Positions 36,590-49,858 of a DNA stretch of 63,248 nucleotides are shown here, in pieces; the stretch's first letter is position 1, and every line of letters begins with the position of its first letter. Origin of the DNA: Sphingomonas sp. Root710 (GTDB taxonomy: Bacteria; Pseudomonadota; Alphaproteobacteria; Sphingomonadales; Sphingomonadaceae); assembly GCF_001429065.1 (NCBI RefSeq), contig NZ_LMIB01000020.1, positions 441 through 63,688 on the forward strand, in the 5' to 3' direction. The notes beneath the pieces are model-generated. The model had not been told where the DNA came from. It worked only from the letters and a program-made list of their open reading frames with translations, and did no database searches. Position numbers and translations under genes: made by a program.

Positions 36590-37356
36590 GCATCCTGCCG
36601 CAGAACCGCTTCAAGCATGCTCTCACGGCGGGAACATCGCAAATTGGGCTATGGTCGACCTTGTCGACGGCTTTCGCGGTAGATGTGGTCGCGGGCGCGG
36701 GCTTCGACTGGCTCTTACTCGACACTGAGCACTCGCCAGCGGATGTGCTGACGGTCCTGCCACAGTTGCAGGCGCTTTCCGGCTTTGCAGACGTCTCCGC
36801 AGTCGTGCGGCCTGCAGCCAATGATCCGATCCTGATCAAGCGCTATCTCGATATCGGCGCCCAGACATTGCTCATTCCTTATGTTCAGTCTGCAGAGGAG
36901 GCCGAAGCCGCCGTTGCGGCCTCGCGCTATCCGCCTAGCGGTATTCGCGGCGTATCTGCCCTGACAAGGGCCACACAATTTGGACGGATCAAAAATTATT
37001 CAAAGAACGCCCAAGAACAGATTTGTCTTCTTGTCCAAGTTGAAACGCGGACCGCTCTGGATAACTTGGAGGCGATTGCCGCCGTCGATGGCGTGGATGG
37101 TGTCTTCGTTGGACCGGGAGATCTGGCTGCCAGTCTCGGGCACATCGGCGAACTCGATCACCCTGAGGTCGTGGAAGCGGTCGAGAGCGCGATCACACGT
37201 ATCGTGGCCTGCGGAAAGCCGGCAGGAATACTAACAGGCAATCCTGTCTTTGCGAAGCGTTGCCAGTATCTCGGCGCGCGTTTCGTTGCCGTGGGGGTGG
37301 ATGCCGGCTTGCTCGCGCGAGCGGCAGATGGTCTCTTGCGAAGTTTCAAGGGCTAA
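36586..37356 (+). CDS. HpcH/HpaI-family class II aldolase
   Basis: A 256-residue aldolase of the same family as 27311-28105: QIGLWSTLSTAFAVDVVAGA, DWLLLDTEHSPADV, GAQTLLIPYVQSAEEAEAAV, RGVSALTRATQFG and VDGVFVGPGDLAA. ATG 36586 overlaps the hydratase stop (ATGA). The pair should hydrate and cleave a 2-oxo-enedioate to pyruvate plus an aldehyde. Codon choice is more AT-rich than in the neighbouring genes to the left. Confidence 0.88.
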   Translation: MSILPQNRFKHALTAGTSQIGLWSTLSTAFAVDVVAGAGFDWLLLDTEHSPADVLTVLPQLQALSGFADVSAVVRPAANDPILIKRYLDIGAQTLLIPYVQSAEEAEAAVAASRYPPSGIRGVSALTRATQFGRIKNYSKNAQEQICLLVQVETRTALDNLEAIAAVDGVDGVFVGPGDLAASLGHIGELDHPEVVEAVESAITRIVACGKPAGILTGNPVFAKRCQYLGARFVAVGVDAGLLARAADGLLRSFKG

Positions 37357-37563
37357 AGGCCGCCGCAACGGATCGAACCTCTTCACGCCGACCAACTCCA
37401 TTCTAGGAAAAGATAGCTCCTGCCTGCCCAAAAATCATGGGTTGAACATGCTTTGAACGCGGCGGCATCCGATCAACAGCTCGGTCGCCCGTGTCAGTAT
37501 CCTGTCAAACGACAAGTTGGCCAAATCTGGCCCCGAGCAGGCCATGCCCATCATCCGATCCCA
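37357..37563. other. Convergent intergenic region
   Basis: About 200 bp between the aldolase stop (plus) and the ligI stop (minus). No gene or clear terminator hairpin is visible. It marks the border between the MarR-linked locus and the GC-richer lig cluster. Confidence 0.4.
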
Positions 37564-39510
<1,947 letters not shown>

Positions 39511-39518
<8 letters not shown>

Positions 39519-40185
39519 ATTTGAGGCCCATCTTCTCGAGCTTGCCGCGCATGTCATAGATGTCGAGGCCCAGTTCGCCCGCGCCGAGGCGCTTGCGCTT
39601 GGCTTCCTCATTGGCCTCGCGCGCCTGCGCGGCGGCGAGGACCTCGGCCGCATTCGCGCGCGGCACGACGCACACGCCGTCATCGTCGGCGATCACCACG
39701 TCGCCCGGATTGACCAGCGCATTGGCGCAGACGATGGGGACGTTGACCGAGCCGAGCGTCGCCTTGACCGTGCCCTGCGCATGGATCGCCTTCGACCAGA
39801 CGGGGAAGCCCATCTGGGTCAGGTCGCGGACATCGCGCACGCCCGCGTCGATGATCAGCCCGCGACAGCCGCGCGCCATCGCCGAGGTGGCGAGGAGGTC
39901 GCCGAAATAACCGTCGGTGCAGGGGCTGGTCGGCGCGAGCAGGATGATGTCGCCCGGCTGGAGCTGTTCGATCGCGACATGGACCATCCAGTTGTCGCCC
40001 GGCGGGGCCGAGATCGTCACCGCGCTGCCCGCGATGCGCGCGCCCGGATAGATCGGCCGCATATAGGATGCGAGCAGGCCGGTGCGCCCTTGCGCCTCAT
40101 GGACGGTGGAAACGCCGCAATGCGCAAGCCCGTCGATCACGGCCAGATCCGCGCGCTCGATATTGCGCACCACGATACCCGACAT
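39511..40185 (-). CDS. ligK: 4-carboxy-4-hydroxy-2-oxoadipate aldolase
   Basis: A 224-residue RraA-fold class II aldolase that cleaves 4-carboxy-4-hydroxy-2-oxoadipate to pyruvate and oxaloacetate, the last step of the pathway. Conserved parts: [49 protein letters not shown] and [18 protein letters not shown] 40185 is preferred over a start five codons upstream. First gene of the minus operon, divergent from the ligR-like gene, with a candidate regulator site 76-93 bp upstream. Confidence 0.92.
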
Positions 40186-40260
40186 GTCAGCTCCTCTCAC
40201 CTATGCGATTTTGCAGATGGACGCGCCCGCCCGCCGCCACAAATGCGAATCATGCCAAGT

Positions 40261-40278
40261 CCATAAGCTTTTGCTAAG
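40261..40278. promoter_or_regulatory. Candidate LigR-type site in the ligK/ligR promoter
   Basis: On the minus strand this reads CTTAGCAAAAGCTTATGG. It matches 12 of 18 positions with the element at 41450-41467, sharing CTTAG-N7-TWATRG, which also fits the LysR-type T-N11-A pattern. It lies upstream of ligK and immediately before the ligR start. Confidence 0.4.
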
Positions 40279-40286
40279 AATGGGTG

Positions 40287-41454
40287 ATGGACACCTTCGC
40301 TTTGAACATCCGCCATCTGCGCGCCATGGCCGCGATCATCGCCAGCGGGCGTATCAGCAGCGCGGCGCGCGCGGTCAATCTCACCCAGCCCGCGATTACC
40401 CAGGGGATCGCCAAGCTGGAGGCGCAGCTCGGCCTGCCGCTGTTCGATCGGCGGCCCGAGGCGATGGTGCCGACTGATGCCGCGCAGATCTTCGCGCCGC
40501 GCTGCGAGGCGGCGCTGCGGTTGATCGGCAGCCGCCGTGCGACCAGCGCCCAGATCCGCGCCTTCCTCGCGCTCGCGAGTAGCGGCAGCTATGCCGGTGC
40601 CAGCGCCAAAACCGGGCTCAGCGAAGCGTCATTGCATCGCGCGGTCGGCGATCTCTCGATCGGGCTGGGCCAGAAACTCGTCGAACGGCGCGGCCGCGGC
40701 ATCGCGCTCACCGCACGCGGCGCGAGCGTGGCGCGCAATCTGCGGCTGGCGGTGGCCGAACTCGCGTCGGGTCTGGCCGAGTTGCACGCGCTGCAGGGGC
40801 GCGAGGTCGGCCGGATCGTGATCGGAGCGATGCCCTTGTCGCGCGCGCGTCTCCTGCCCGAGGTGATCGCTCTGTTCCACGCGCGCCATCCCCAGGGTCG
40901 ATCTCAAGGTGATCGAAGGCTCGCACCCCGAACTTGTCGGCCCGTTGCGCGATGGCGAGATCGATCTGCTCGTGGGCGCGCTTCGGCCGCAGATGCCCGA
41001 CGGGATCGCGCAGCGGCCCCTGTTCGAGGATCGCCCGCTGATTTTCGCGCGAACGGGCCATCCGCTCGCGGCGATGGGCGGCAGTTTCGGTCCGGAGGAT
41101 CTGCTGCGCTATCCCTGGATCGTGCCCGCGCAGGGAACGCCGCTGCGTACGCAGTGGGGCGTCATGTTCGAAGCCGCCGGCGTGCCCGCGCCAAGGGTCG
41201 CGATCGAATGCGGGTCGGCGCTGATGGTGCGCCAGATGCTGATCGACAGCGATTTCCTGACCTTGTTGTCGACCGATCAGCTCGCGGTCGAGGTGGCGGC
41301 GGGATTGCTGACCGCGGTTGGCGATGCTCCGGGCGATATCAGCCGGACGATCGGCATAACGACAAGGGAGGATTGGCGTCCGACAGCGTTGCAATCGCGG
41401 TTTGTCGACATGCTACGCACGAGCACGCAAACAGCTGAGTATCGCAAATCTTAG
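40287..41454 (+). pseudogene. LigR-like LysR regulator with tandem HTH and a one-base frameshift
   Basis: The first frame codes two LysR-type DNA-binding domains in a row: residues about 10-65 (RHLRAMAAIIASGRISSAAR, QPAITQGIAKLEAQLG) and about 88-145 (QIRAFLALASSGSYAGASA, EASLHRAVGDLSIGLGQKL). The effector domain starts near VGRIVIGAMPLSRARLLPEV. At the run of four C at 40890-40893 the frame changes; removing one C joins HARHP to RVDLKVIEGSHPELVG, and the rest runs to a TAG at 41454. Position between the two lig operons suggests the LigR role. Either a real mutation or a sequencing error in the C-run. Confidence 0.8.
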
Positions 41455-41467
41455 TATATTCTAATAG
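41450..41467. promoter_or_regulatory. Candidate LigR-type site upstream of the ligJABC operon
   Basis: CTTAGTATATTCTAATAG, containing the imperfect palindrome TTAG-N6-CTAA. It overlaps the end of the ligR-like gene and lies 54-71 bp before the first operon gene, the usual distance for LysR activation. It resembles the element at 40261-40278. Confidence 0.4.
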
Positions 41468-41520
41468 ACAGAGCGGCAAATCGATTGGATGAGCCGCACC
41501 GATAGCGCCATGCCGATCAA

Positions 41521-42396
41521 ATGGAGAAGATGCTTGGACTTATCGGCTTCGGCGAAGCCGGACGCACCTTCGCTTCGGCGGCGCGCTGGAGCGGCGCGCG
41601 CGTCTATGACCGGCTGACCGACGATCCCGCCACCCGCAATGCCAAGTGGGCCGAATATACGGCCGCCGGCATCGACGGTTGCGACAATATGGTGGATGCG
41701 ATCCGGGGTGCGGGCATCATCCTTTCGCTGGTTACCGCCGACGAGGCGCTGGTTGCGGCGCGCGAGGCTGCGGCATCGATCGCGCCGGGCACGCTCTATT
41801 GCGACATGAACAGCGTCGCACCCGATACCAAGCGCGCGGCGGCGAAGATCATCGAAGCCGCGGGCGGGGCCTATGTCGACGTGGCGGTGATGGCGCCGGT
41901 CGAGCCCGCGCGGCTTTCGGTGCCGCTGCTGATCAGCGGCGCACGGGCGGACGAGGCGCTGGCGGCGCTCGCCGCGCTTGGCTTCGCCAAGGGACGCGTC
42001 GTCGGCAGCGAGATCGGCCGGGCGTCCGCGATCAAGATGATCCGTTCGGTGATGGTGAAGGGGATCGAAACGCTGACCGCCGAATGCTTCCTCGCCGCCG
42101 AAGCCGCCGGGGTCTCGGATGAAGTCCTCGCCTCGCTCGACGCCAGCGAGAAGGCGAGGCCCTGGGGCGAGCGAGCGGATTATAATCTCGACCGGATGAT
42201 GGTGCACGGGCTGCGCCGCGCCGCCGAGATGGAGGAGGTCGTCAAGACGCTCGACGCGCTCGGCACCGGCAGCGCGATGACGCGCAGCACGGTCGAGCGG
42301 CAGCGAGCGATCGGCGCCCTCGGCCTCATGCAGCCCGATGCCGGACTGCCGGCCAAGATCGGACAAATCCACAGGAACAGGAATCAGGCCGCATGA
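41521..42396 (+). CDS. NAD(P)-binding beta-hydroxyacid dehydrogenase-like protein (DUF1932)
   Basis: A 291-residue protein. The N-terminal Rossmann domain (MLGLIGFGEAGRTFASA) resembles 6-phosphogluconate/3-hydroxyisobutyrate dehydrogenases, and the C-terminal half (ASAIKMIRSVMVKGIETLTA) is the DUF1932-type helical domain. The conserved helix-start Lys is present in SAIKMIRS. It shares ATGA with ligJ and is the first gene of the plus operon. No step of the standard protocatechuate pathway needs it; it may reduce or oxidise a side intermediate. The start could also be ATG 41530. Confidence 0.82.
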   Translation: MEKMLGLIGFGEAGRTFASAARWSGARVYDRLTDDPATRNAKWAEYTAAGIDGCDNMVDAIRGAGIILSLVTADEALVAAREAAASIAPGTLYCDMNSVAPDTKRAAAKIIEAAGGAYVDVAVMAPVEPARLSVPLLISGARADEALAALAALGFAKGRVVGSEIGRASAIKMIRSVMVKGIETLTAECFLAAEAAGVSDEVLASLDASEKARPWGERADYNLDRMMVHGLRRAAEMEEVVKTLDALGTGSAMTRSTVERQRAIGALGLMQPDAGLPAKIGQIHRNRNQAA

Positions 42397-43411
42397 GCTT
42401 GGTGATCGATTGCCACGGGCATTACACAACGTCGCCCGAGCCGCATAACCTCTGGCGCCAGCAGCAGAAGGCGGCGTTCAAGGAAGGGCAGCCCGCCCCC
42501 GCCTATCCGTCGATTTCCGACGGCGAGATCCGCGAGAGCCTGGAGAAGAACCAGATCCGCCTGCTCCGCGAGCGCGGCGCGGACATAACGATCTTCAGCC
42601 CCCGCGCCTCCGCGATGGAACCGCATGTTGGTGACGAGAGCGTCTCGATCGCCTGGGCGCGCGCGAACAACGACCTGATCAAGCGCTGCGTCGATCTCTA
42701 TCCCGAGATCTTCGCGCCCGTCTGCATGCTGCCGCAGTCGCCCGCCGCCGACATGGCCGGATCGATCGCCGAGCTGGAACGCTGCGTCGACATGGGCTTC
42801 ATCGGCTGCAACCTGAACCCCGATCCCGGCGGCGGCCATTTCAAGCATCCGCCGCTGACCGACCGCTTCTGGTACCCTTTCTACGAGAAGATGGTCGAGC
42901 TCGACGTGCCGGCAATGATCCATGTTTCGGGCAGCTGCAATCCGGGGCTGCACGCGACCGGCGCTTATTATATCGCGGCGGACACGATCGCCTTCATGCA
43001 GCTGATCGAGGGCGACCTGTTCGCCGACTTCCCGTCGCTGCGCTTCATTATCCCGCATGGCGGCGGCGCGGTGCCCTATCATTGGGGCCGTTATCGCGGG
43101 CTCGCCGACATGCTCAAGAAGCCGGCGCTCACCGGGCATCTGATGAACAATGTTTATTTCGACACCTGCGTCTATCACCAGCCGGGGATCAACCTGCTGG
43201 CCGACGTCATCGAGAACAAGAATATCCTGTTCGGATCCGAGATGGTCGGCGCGGTGCGCGGGATCGATCCCGAGACCGGTTTCTACTTCGACGACACCAA
43301 GCGCTATATCGACGCGCTCGACATCAGCGACGCCGAGCGCAGCGCGATCTTCGAGGGGAATGCCCGGCGCGTCTTCCCGCGGCTCGATGCGGAGCTGAAG
43401 GCCCGGGGCCT

Positions 43412-43415
<4 letters not shown>
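42393..43415 (+). CDS. ligJ: 4-oxalomesaconate hydratase
   Basis: A 340-residue amidohydrolase-fold enzyme. It adds water to the oxalomesaconate isomer to give 4-carboxy-4-hydroxy-2-oxoadipate. It starts VIDCHGHYTTSPEPHNLWR with the HxH pair, then MGFIGCNLNPDPGGGHFKHP, MIHVSGSCNPGLHATGAYY, IIPHGGGAVPYHWGRYRG and NILFGSEMVGAVRGIDP. Length and sequence agree with SYK-6 LigJ as I remember it. Its stop overlaps the GTG start of the Rieske gene. Confidence 0.93.
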
Positions 43416-45680
<2,265 letters not shown>

Positions 45681-45689
45681 GAATTTCTC

Positions 45690-46631
45690 ATGCGTATAGC
45701 ATTGGCAGGCGCCGGCGCCTTCGGCGAAAAGCATCTCGACGGCCTGAAGAATATCGAAGGCGTGACGGTCACCTCGATCATCAGTCGCGGGCTCGAACAG
45801 GCGCAGGAAGTCGCCGACAATTATGGTGCGATCCATGCGACCACCGAACTCGACGAGGCGCTGGCGCGCGACGATGTCGACGCGGTGATCCTGTGCACCC
45901 CGACCCAGATGCACGCGGCCCAGGCGATCGCCTGCATGAAGGCGGGCAAGCATGTCCAGGTCGAGATTCCGCTCGCTGACAGCCTGGCCGATGCCGAGGA
46001 AGTGCTGCGCGTCCAGAAGGAGACCGGGCTCGTCGGCATGGTCGGCCACACCCGCCGCTTCAATCCGAGCCACCAGTTCATCCACAACAAGATCGTCGCG
46101 GGCGAGGTCAACATCCAGCAGATGGATGTGCAGACCTATTTCTTCCGCCGCAAGAACATGAACGCCAAGGGCCAGCCGCGCAGCTGGACCGATCATCTGC
46201 TGTGGCATCATGCCGCGCACACCGTCGACCTGTTCGCCTATCAGGCGGGCAAGATCGTCAAGGCCAATGCGATCGAAGGGCCGATCCATCCCGAGCTGGG
46301 CATCGCGATGGACATGTCGATCCAGCTGAAGAGCGAGAGCGGCGCGATCTGCACCCTGTCGCTGAGCTTCAACAATGACGGGCCGCTCGGCACTTTCTTC
46401 CGCTATATCTGCGACGACGGCACCTATATCGCGCGCTACGACGATCTGGTGAATGGCAAGGAAGAGCCGATCGACGTGTCCAAGGTCGACGTGTCGATGA
46501 ACGGCATCGAGCTGCAGGACCGCGAGTTCATCGCCGCGATCCGCGAAGGCCGCGAGCCCAACAGCTCGGTCGCGCAGGTGTTCGATTGCTACCGCGTGCT
46601 CGGCGAACTCGAACAGCAACTGTTGAGATAG
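45690..46631 (+). CDS. ligC: 4-carboxy-2-hydroxymuconate-6-semialdehyde dehydrogenase
   Basis: A 313-residue GFO/IDH/MocA-family oxidoreductase. It oxidises the cyclised ring-cleavage product to 2-pyrone-4,6-dicarboxylate with NADP. The N-terminal RIALAGAGAFGEKHLDGL is the Rossmann motif; VILCTPTQMHAAQAIACM and GHTRRFNPSHQFIH follow, with DHLLWHHAAHTVDLFAYQAG near the active site. TAGGAA precedes the ATG. It is the last lig gene; IS66 debris starts 26 bp after its stop. Confidence 0.94.
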   Translation: MRIALAGAGAFGEKHLDGLKNIEGVTVTSIISRGLEQAQEVADNYGAIHATTELDEALARDDVDAVILCTPTQMHAAQAIACMKAGKHVQVEIPLADSLADAEEVLRVQKETGLVGMVGHTRRFNPSHQFIHNKIVAGEVNIQQMDVQTYFFRRKNMNAKGQPRSWTDHLLWHHAAHTVDLFAYQAGKIVKANAIEGPIHPELGIAMDMSIQLKSESGAICTLSLSFNNDGPLGTFFRYICDDGTYIARYDDLVNGKEEPIDVSKVDVSMNGIELQDREFIAAIREGREPNSSVAQVFDCYRVLGELEQQLLR

Positions 46632-46657
46632 CGACTGTTCGTGCTCGACTTAATTAG

Positions 46658-46888
46658 GGTATCGCTCTCGGGCGCAAGTCGTGGCTGTTCGCAGGATCCG
46701 ACCGCGGCGGAGAACGTGCCGCCGATCTCTATTCGCTCGTCATCACCGCCAAGCTCAACGATGTCGATCCACAGGCCTGGCTCGCCGACGTCCTCGCCCG
46801 CATCGCTGGCATTCCGCAGCATAGTCTCCATGAGCTGCTTCCCTGGGAGTGGCGTGACCGCCAGCCCCCGCTTCAAGCTGCAGCGTAA
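46658..46888 (+). pseudogene. IS66 transposase (TnpC) C-terminal fragment 1
   Basis: Seventy-six codons match the end of IS66-family transposases: GIALGRKSWLFAGSDRGGER, AADLYSLVITAKLNDVDPQA, and HELLPWEWRD before TAA. The fragment begins abruptly at the GIALGR codons, preceded by an in-frame TAG, and has no 5' part. It sits between ligC and the pRiA4b-like gene. Confidence 0.85.
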
Positions 46889-46890
46889 CC

Positions 46891-47430
46891 TTGATTGCTC
46901 GTCTCAAAATCGTCCTGAAGGATGTCGAGCCGAAGATCATGCGCCGCATCGAGGTGCCGCTCTCGATAAAGCTGCATCGCCTCCACACCGCATTACAGGT
47001 CGCCATGGGCGGGACCGACAGCCATCTCTACCAGTTCCGGTTTGCAGGCGAGGCGGCGTTCGGCATTCCCGACGCCGATTATCCGTCCGATGTGAGCGAT
47101 GCCCGCAAGATCAGCCTTCGGGCCGCGCTCGAGGACTGAGGCGGCAAGACATTCCACTATATCTATGATTTTAGCGATTATTGGGATCCTACCGTAACCG
47201 TCGAGCGGATCGAAGCCGGCGTACCGGGATTCCCTTATCCATCGCTCCTGGCCGCCAACGGCCGATGCCCGCCCGAGGATGTCGGTGGCCCTTCCGGCTA
47301 TGAAGGATATCTCGCAGCACTCGCTAATCCTGACCACCCCGAACAGAAGCACATGCTCGAACGGGGAACAGCGGATTTCGATCCCAACAACATCGATATC
47401 ACCAAGATCGCTATTCGCTTGATGGCTTGA
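46891..47430 (+). pseudogene. Plasmid pRiA4b ORF-3-like protein with internal stop
   Basis: A 179-codon frame in the same phase throughout, from a TTG at 46891 to TGA at 47428, broken only by TGA at 47137-47139. The sequence is typical of the pRiA4b ORF-3 family: LKDVEPKIMRRIEVPLSIKL, GTDSHLYQFRFAGEAAFG, then after the stop GGKTFHYIYDFSDYWDPTV. This family often lies next to IS66 genes; its function is unknown. A single nonsense mutation is the simplest reading; the first 82 codons could still be translated. Confidence 0.75.
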
Positions 47431-47510
47431 TGGATCTCGCCATGGCCTGGGAGCCCAAATCACGCCGCAAAGCCAGTCCTAAGACAAAGTCATAGCATGC
47501 GCGGCCTTCG

Positions 47511-47532
47511 GTAAGCGTGGGCTGGAGGCCGC
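47511..47532. repeat. IS66-type terminal inverted repeat
   Basis: The sequence gtaagcgtgggctggaggcc lies 4 bp outside the end of the IS66 tail on the minus strand and starts GTAAGC, as IS66 ends do. No matching opposite end was found within the module. Confidence 0.55.
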
Positions 47533-47535
47533 AGA

Positions 47536-47769
47536 TCAGGCAGCTTCGGCGATCGGTTGCTGATCTAGCTGCCAGTTCCAGGGCATGAGTTCATCCCAGC
47601 GCGCGGCAGGCCAGTTGCCAGCGATCTTGGCGATGACATCGGCGATGTAGGCCTGCGGTTCGAGGCCATTGAGCTTGGCAGTCTCGATGATGGAGTAGAT
47701 GGCGGCGGCCCGATCACCGCCCGCCTTTGATCCTGCAAACAGCCAGTTTTTCCGGCCCAGGGCGATGCC
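47536..47769 (-). pseudogene. IS66 transposase (TnpC) C-terminal fragment 2
   Basis: Seventy-seven codons of IS66 tail: GIALGRKNWLFAGSKAGGDR, IYSIIETAKLNGLEPQAYIA and WDELMPWNWQLDQQ, ending in TGA at 47536. It starts at the same GIALGR position as fragment 1 and lies 22 bp downstream of the serine recombinase stop, on the same strand. Confidence 0.85.
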
Positions 47770-47791
47770 TGATTCATTGTGCTGCTCCTTT

Positions 47792-49858
47792 TCAAATGGC
47801 GGAAAACAGGGATTCCTGGTTTTGGTCGTGAGCGTGACACGGACCTTTTCGCGAGATCGCGGCGCGGATCTCGGGCTTTTCGAGGTCAACAGCGCGGATT
47901 TGATGAGGTGCTCCGGGCATGATCTGCTCGGTCGGAAGCAAACCAGCTTCGACAGCACGGCGAATTTTGTGGCTGGTAACGCCCAACTTCGTAGCGGCTT
48001 CCAACATGGTGAGCCATTCGCCGCGGGTTGTACCGGCCGATTTATAGCCCTCGATTTTGTGGACACGGCGCAGCGAGCTGACGCGGTGGCCGGTCCAGCT
48101 CTTGCCTTGGCCAGTGCGCATGCCCATGCGGTTGAGGGTGGCAGCGACGTCAGCGTCGGACCAGCGTGTGGCCATCGAGCGGATGATGGCCATTGCCTCT
48201 TCCGGCGTGCTCTTGGTGTGCTCTCCAGACTTAGGCTTGCGGATGCGGACCTGCGAATGCTGCCCGCCCTGCCAATGGATGGTGAGCTCAACTTCCTGCG
48301 CATCTTTGTCGGTGGTTGCGACGATATCTTTGACCAGCGCGCGCAAAAGCCGTTGCCGGAAGCGCATGTCGACATCGGGATCGGCCCACGCTGCCTTGAG
48401 ATCATTGGCCAGGCCCGCGAAGTCAGGCACATCGCCCTGATCGGCTTGTCGATCGTTGAGCCGCGCCTCGCAGGCCTCGACGCGGCGAAGCGTCGCTTCC
48501 CAGCTCTTCTCGAGCTGCGCGGCAATCAATCTGTTATCTGGATCACAGGCAGCATAGCGCCGTTCGGCCAGCGAGGCTTCGTAGCGGGCCTGCTGGAGGT
48601 CCAGTTCGACCATCTGTCGCCTTTGCGCTTCGCCCTCGAGATGCATGCGCTCCGCCTCCAAAGCCGCTTCGATCGCCATGGGGGCCACAGCGCGAAGCAG
48701 TTCCTCCGAAATCGCTGCATCGGTTCGATCGCCATTGGTGGTCATGCATCGTGGCCGGGCCAGCATGAGGTTCGAACGGTCGCAGCGGTAGACATGATAG
48801 CCTCTGCGCCGACCGACATAAACGACGCAAAGGCGGCGACCACAATGACCGCAGGTAAGCATGCCAGCAAGGAGCGCCTTGCCGCCGCGGCCGGATTTTA
48901 CGCCGCCGGCCTTGCCATAGGCGTTGGTCGCGAGGATCTTCTGGTTCCGCTCGAACTCGTCCCAGCCGACATAGCCGGCATGATGGTCCCTGAGCATGAC
49001 GCCCCAGTCGTCATAAGACTTGCGGTGGCCATAGCTCTTGCGGACCCGGCCAGCGATGATCTCGGTGCGCTTCTCGGTCTTCCCGTATACATAGACGCCG
49101 GCGTAAAACGGGTTCTTGAGTACGCTGATGACGTTGCGGTAGCGTATCGGCACCCAGTCAAAAGAGATCATCATCTTGCCGTCGGACGGACGCGGGAAAT
49201 GCATCCCTTCCGCAGTGAGCGCGATCAGCACCTGCCGGGCGCTGCCAATCTCGCGGAAGCGGGCAAAGATGTGCCTAATGGCCTCCTGCACCCGAATATC
49301 CGGATCGAAGCTGAGGCCGTAATCGCGATGCCAGATGTAGCCGATCGGGACGCTGATGCGCAGCTCGCCGCGCTGGGCTTTCTGCCGCGCAGCTTCGTAC
49401 ATGCGCGCGCGAATGACCGAAAGCTCGAACTCGCTGATGTTGCCCTTCATGCCGAGCAAGAGCCGGTCGTTCGGCTTGGCTGGATCATAGATGCCATCGA
49501 TATCGATGACGCGGGCGTCAACCTGGCCGCACAGCTCCAGAAGCCGGTGCCAGTCTGGTCCGTTGCGGGAGAGGCGCGAGGCCTCCAGGCACAGGACGGC
49601 GCCGACATGACCGGTGCACAGATCTTCGACGAGACGCTCAAACCCGGGACGCTCGACTGCACCGCTGGCGCTGCGGCCAAGATCTTCGTCGATGACCTCG
49701 ACATCACGGAATCCCCAACGGCGAGCGACATCGATAAGCTCGTACTGCCGGCGCTGGCTCTCAAGGTTGGCGTTCACTTGTTGGGGTGTCGACTGTCGGA
49801 CGTAGACGACGGCTTTGCGCCGCAGCAGGGCCATGGGAAGAAGATTACCGGCGGTCAT
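47792..49858 (-). CDS. Large serine recombinase
   Basis: A 688-residue recombinase. The resolvase domain (KAVVYVRQSTPQQVNANLES, with the nucleophile Ser in RQST; EASRLSRNGPDWHRLLELC; IRARMYEAARQKAQRGELR) is followed by the recombinase domain (LKNPFYAGVYVYGKTEKRTE), a zinc ribbon (MLTCGHCGRRLCVVYVGRRR and later CDRS..CM), a coiled-coil-like segment (VELDLQQARYEASLAERRY) and a C-terminal HTH (LTMLEAATKLGVTSHKIRRA). Such enzymes integrate, excise or invert DNA between short att sites. It overlaps the preceding small gene by 14 bp. Apparently intact. Confidence 0.92.
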   Translation of the reverse strand: MTAGNLLPMALLRRKAVVYVRQSTPQQVNANLESQRRQYELIDVARRWGFRDVEVIDEDLGRSASGAVERPGFERLVEDLCTGHVGAVLCLEASRLSRNGPDWHRLLELCGQVDARVIDIDGIYDPAKPNDRLLLGMKGNISEFELSVIRARMYEAARQKAQRGELRISVPIGYIWHRDYGLSFDPDIRVQEAIRHIFARFREIGSARQVLIALTAEGMHFPRPSDGKMMISFDWVPIRYRNVISVLKNPFYAGVYVYGKTEKRTEIIAGRVRKSYGHRKSYDDWGVMLRDHHAGYVGWDEFERNQKILATNAYGKAGGVKSGRGGKALLAGMLTCGHCGRRLCVVYVGRRRGYHVYRCDRSNLMLARPRCMTTNGDRTDAAISEELLRAVAPMAIEAALEAERMHLEGEAQRRQMVELDLQQARYEASLAERRYAACDPDNRLIAAQLEKSWEATLRRVEACEARLNDRQADQGDVPDFAGLANDLKAAWADPDVDMRFRQRLLRALVKDIVATTDKDAQEVELTIHWQGGQHSQVRIRKPKSGEHTKSTPEEAMAIIRSMATRWSDADVAATLNRMGMRTGQGKSWTGHRVSSLRRVHKIEGYKSAGTTRGEWLTMLEAATKLGVTSHKIRRAVEAGLLPTEQIMPGAPHQIRAVDLEKPEIRAAISRKGPCHAHDQNQESLFSAI

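Noticed and set aside
47137-47139. TGA as a selenocysteine codon in the pRiA4b-like gene
   Set aside because: The family is not known as selenoproteins, no suitable hairpin was seen after the codon, and a nonsense mutation beside other IS debris is simpler.
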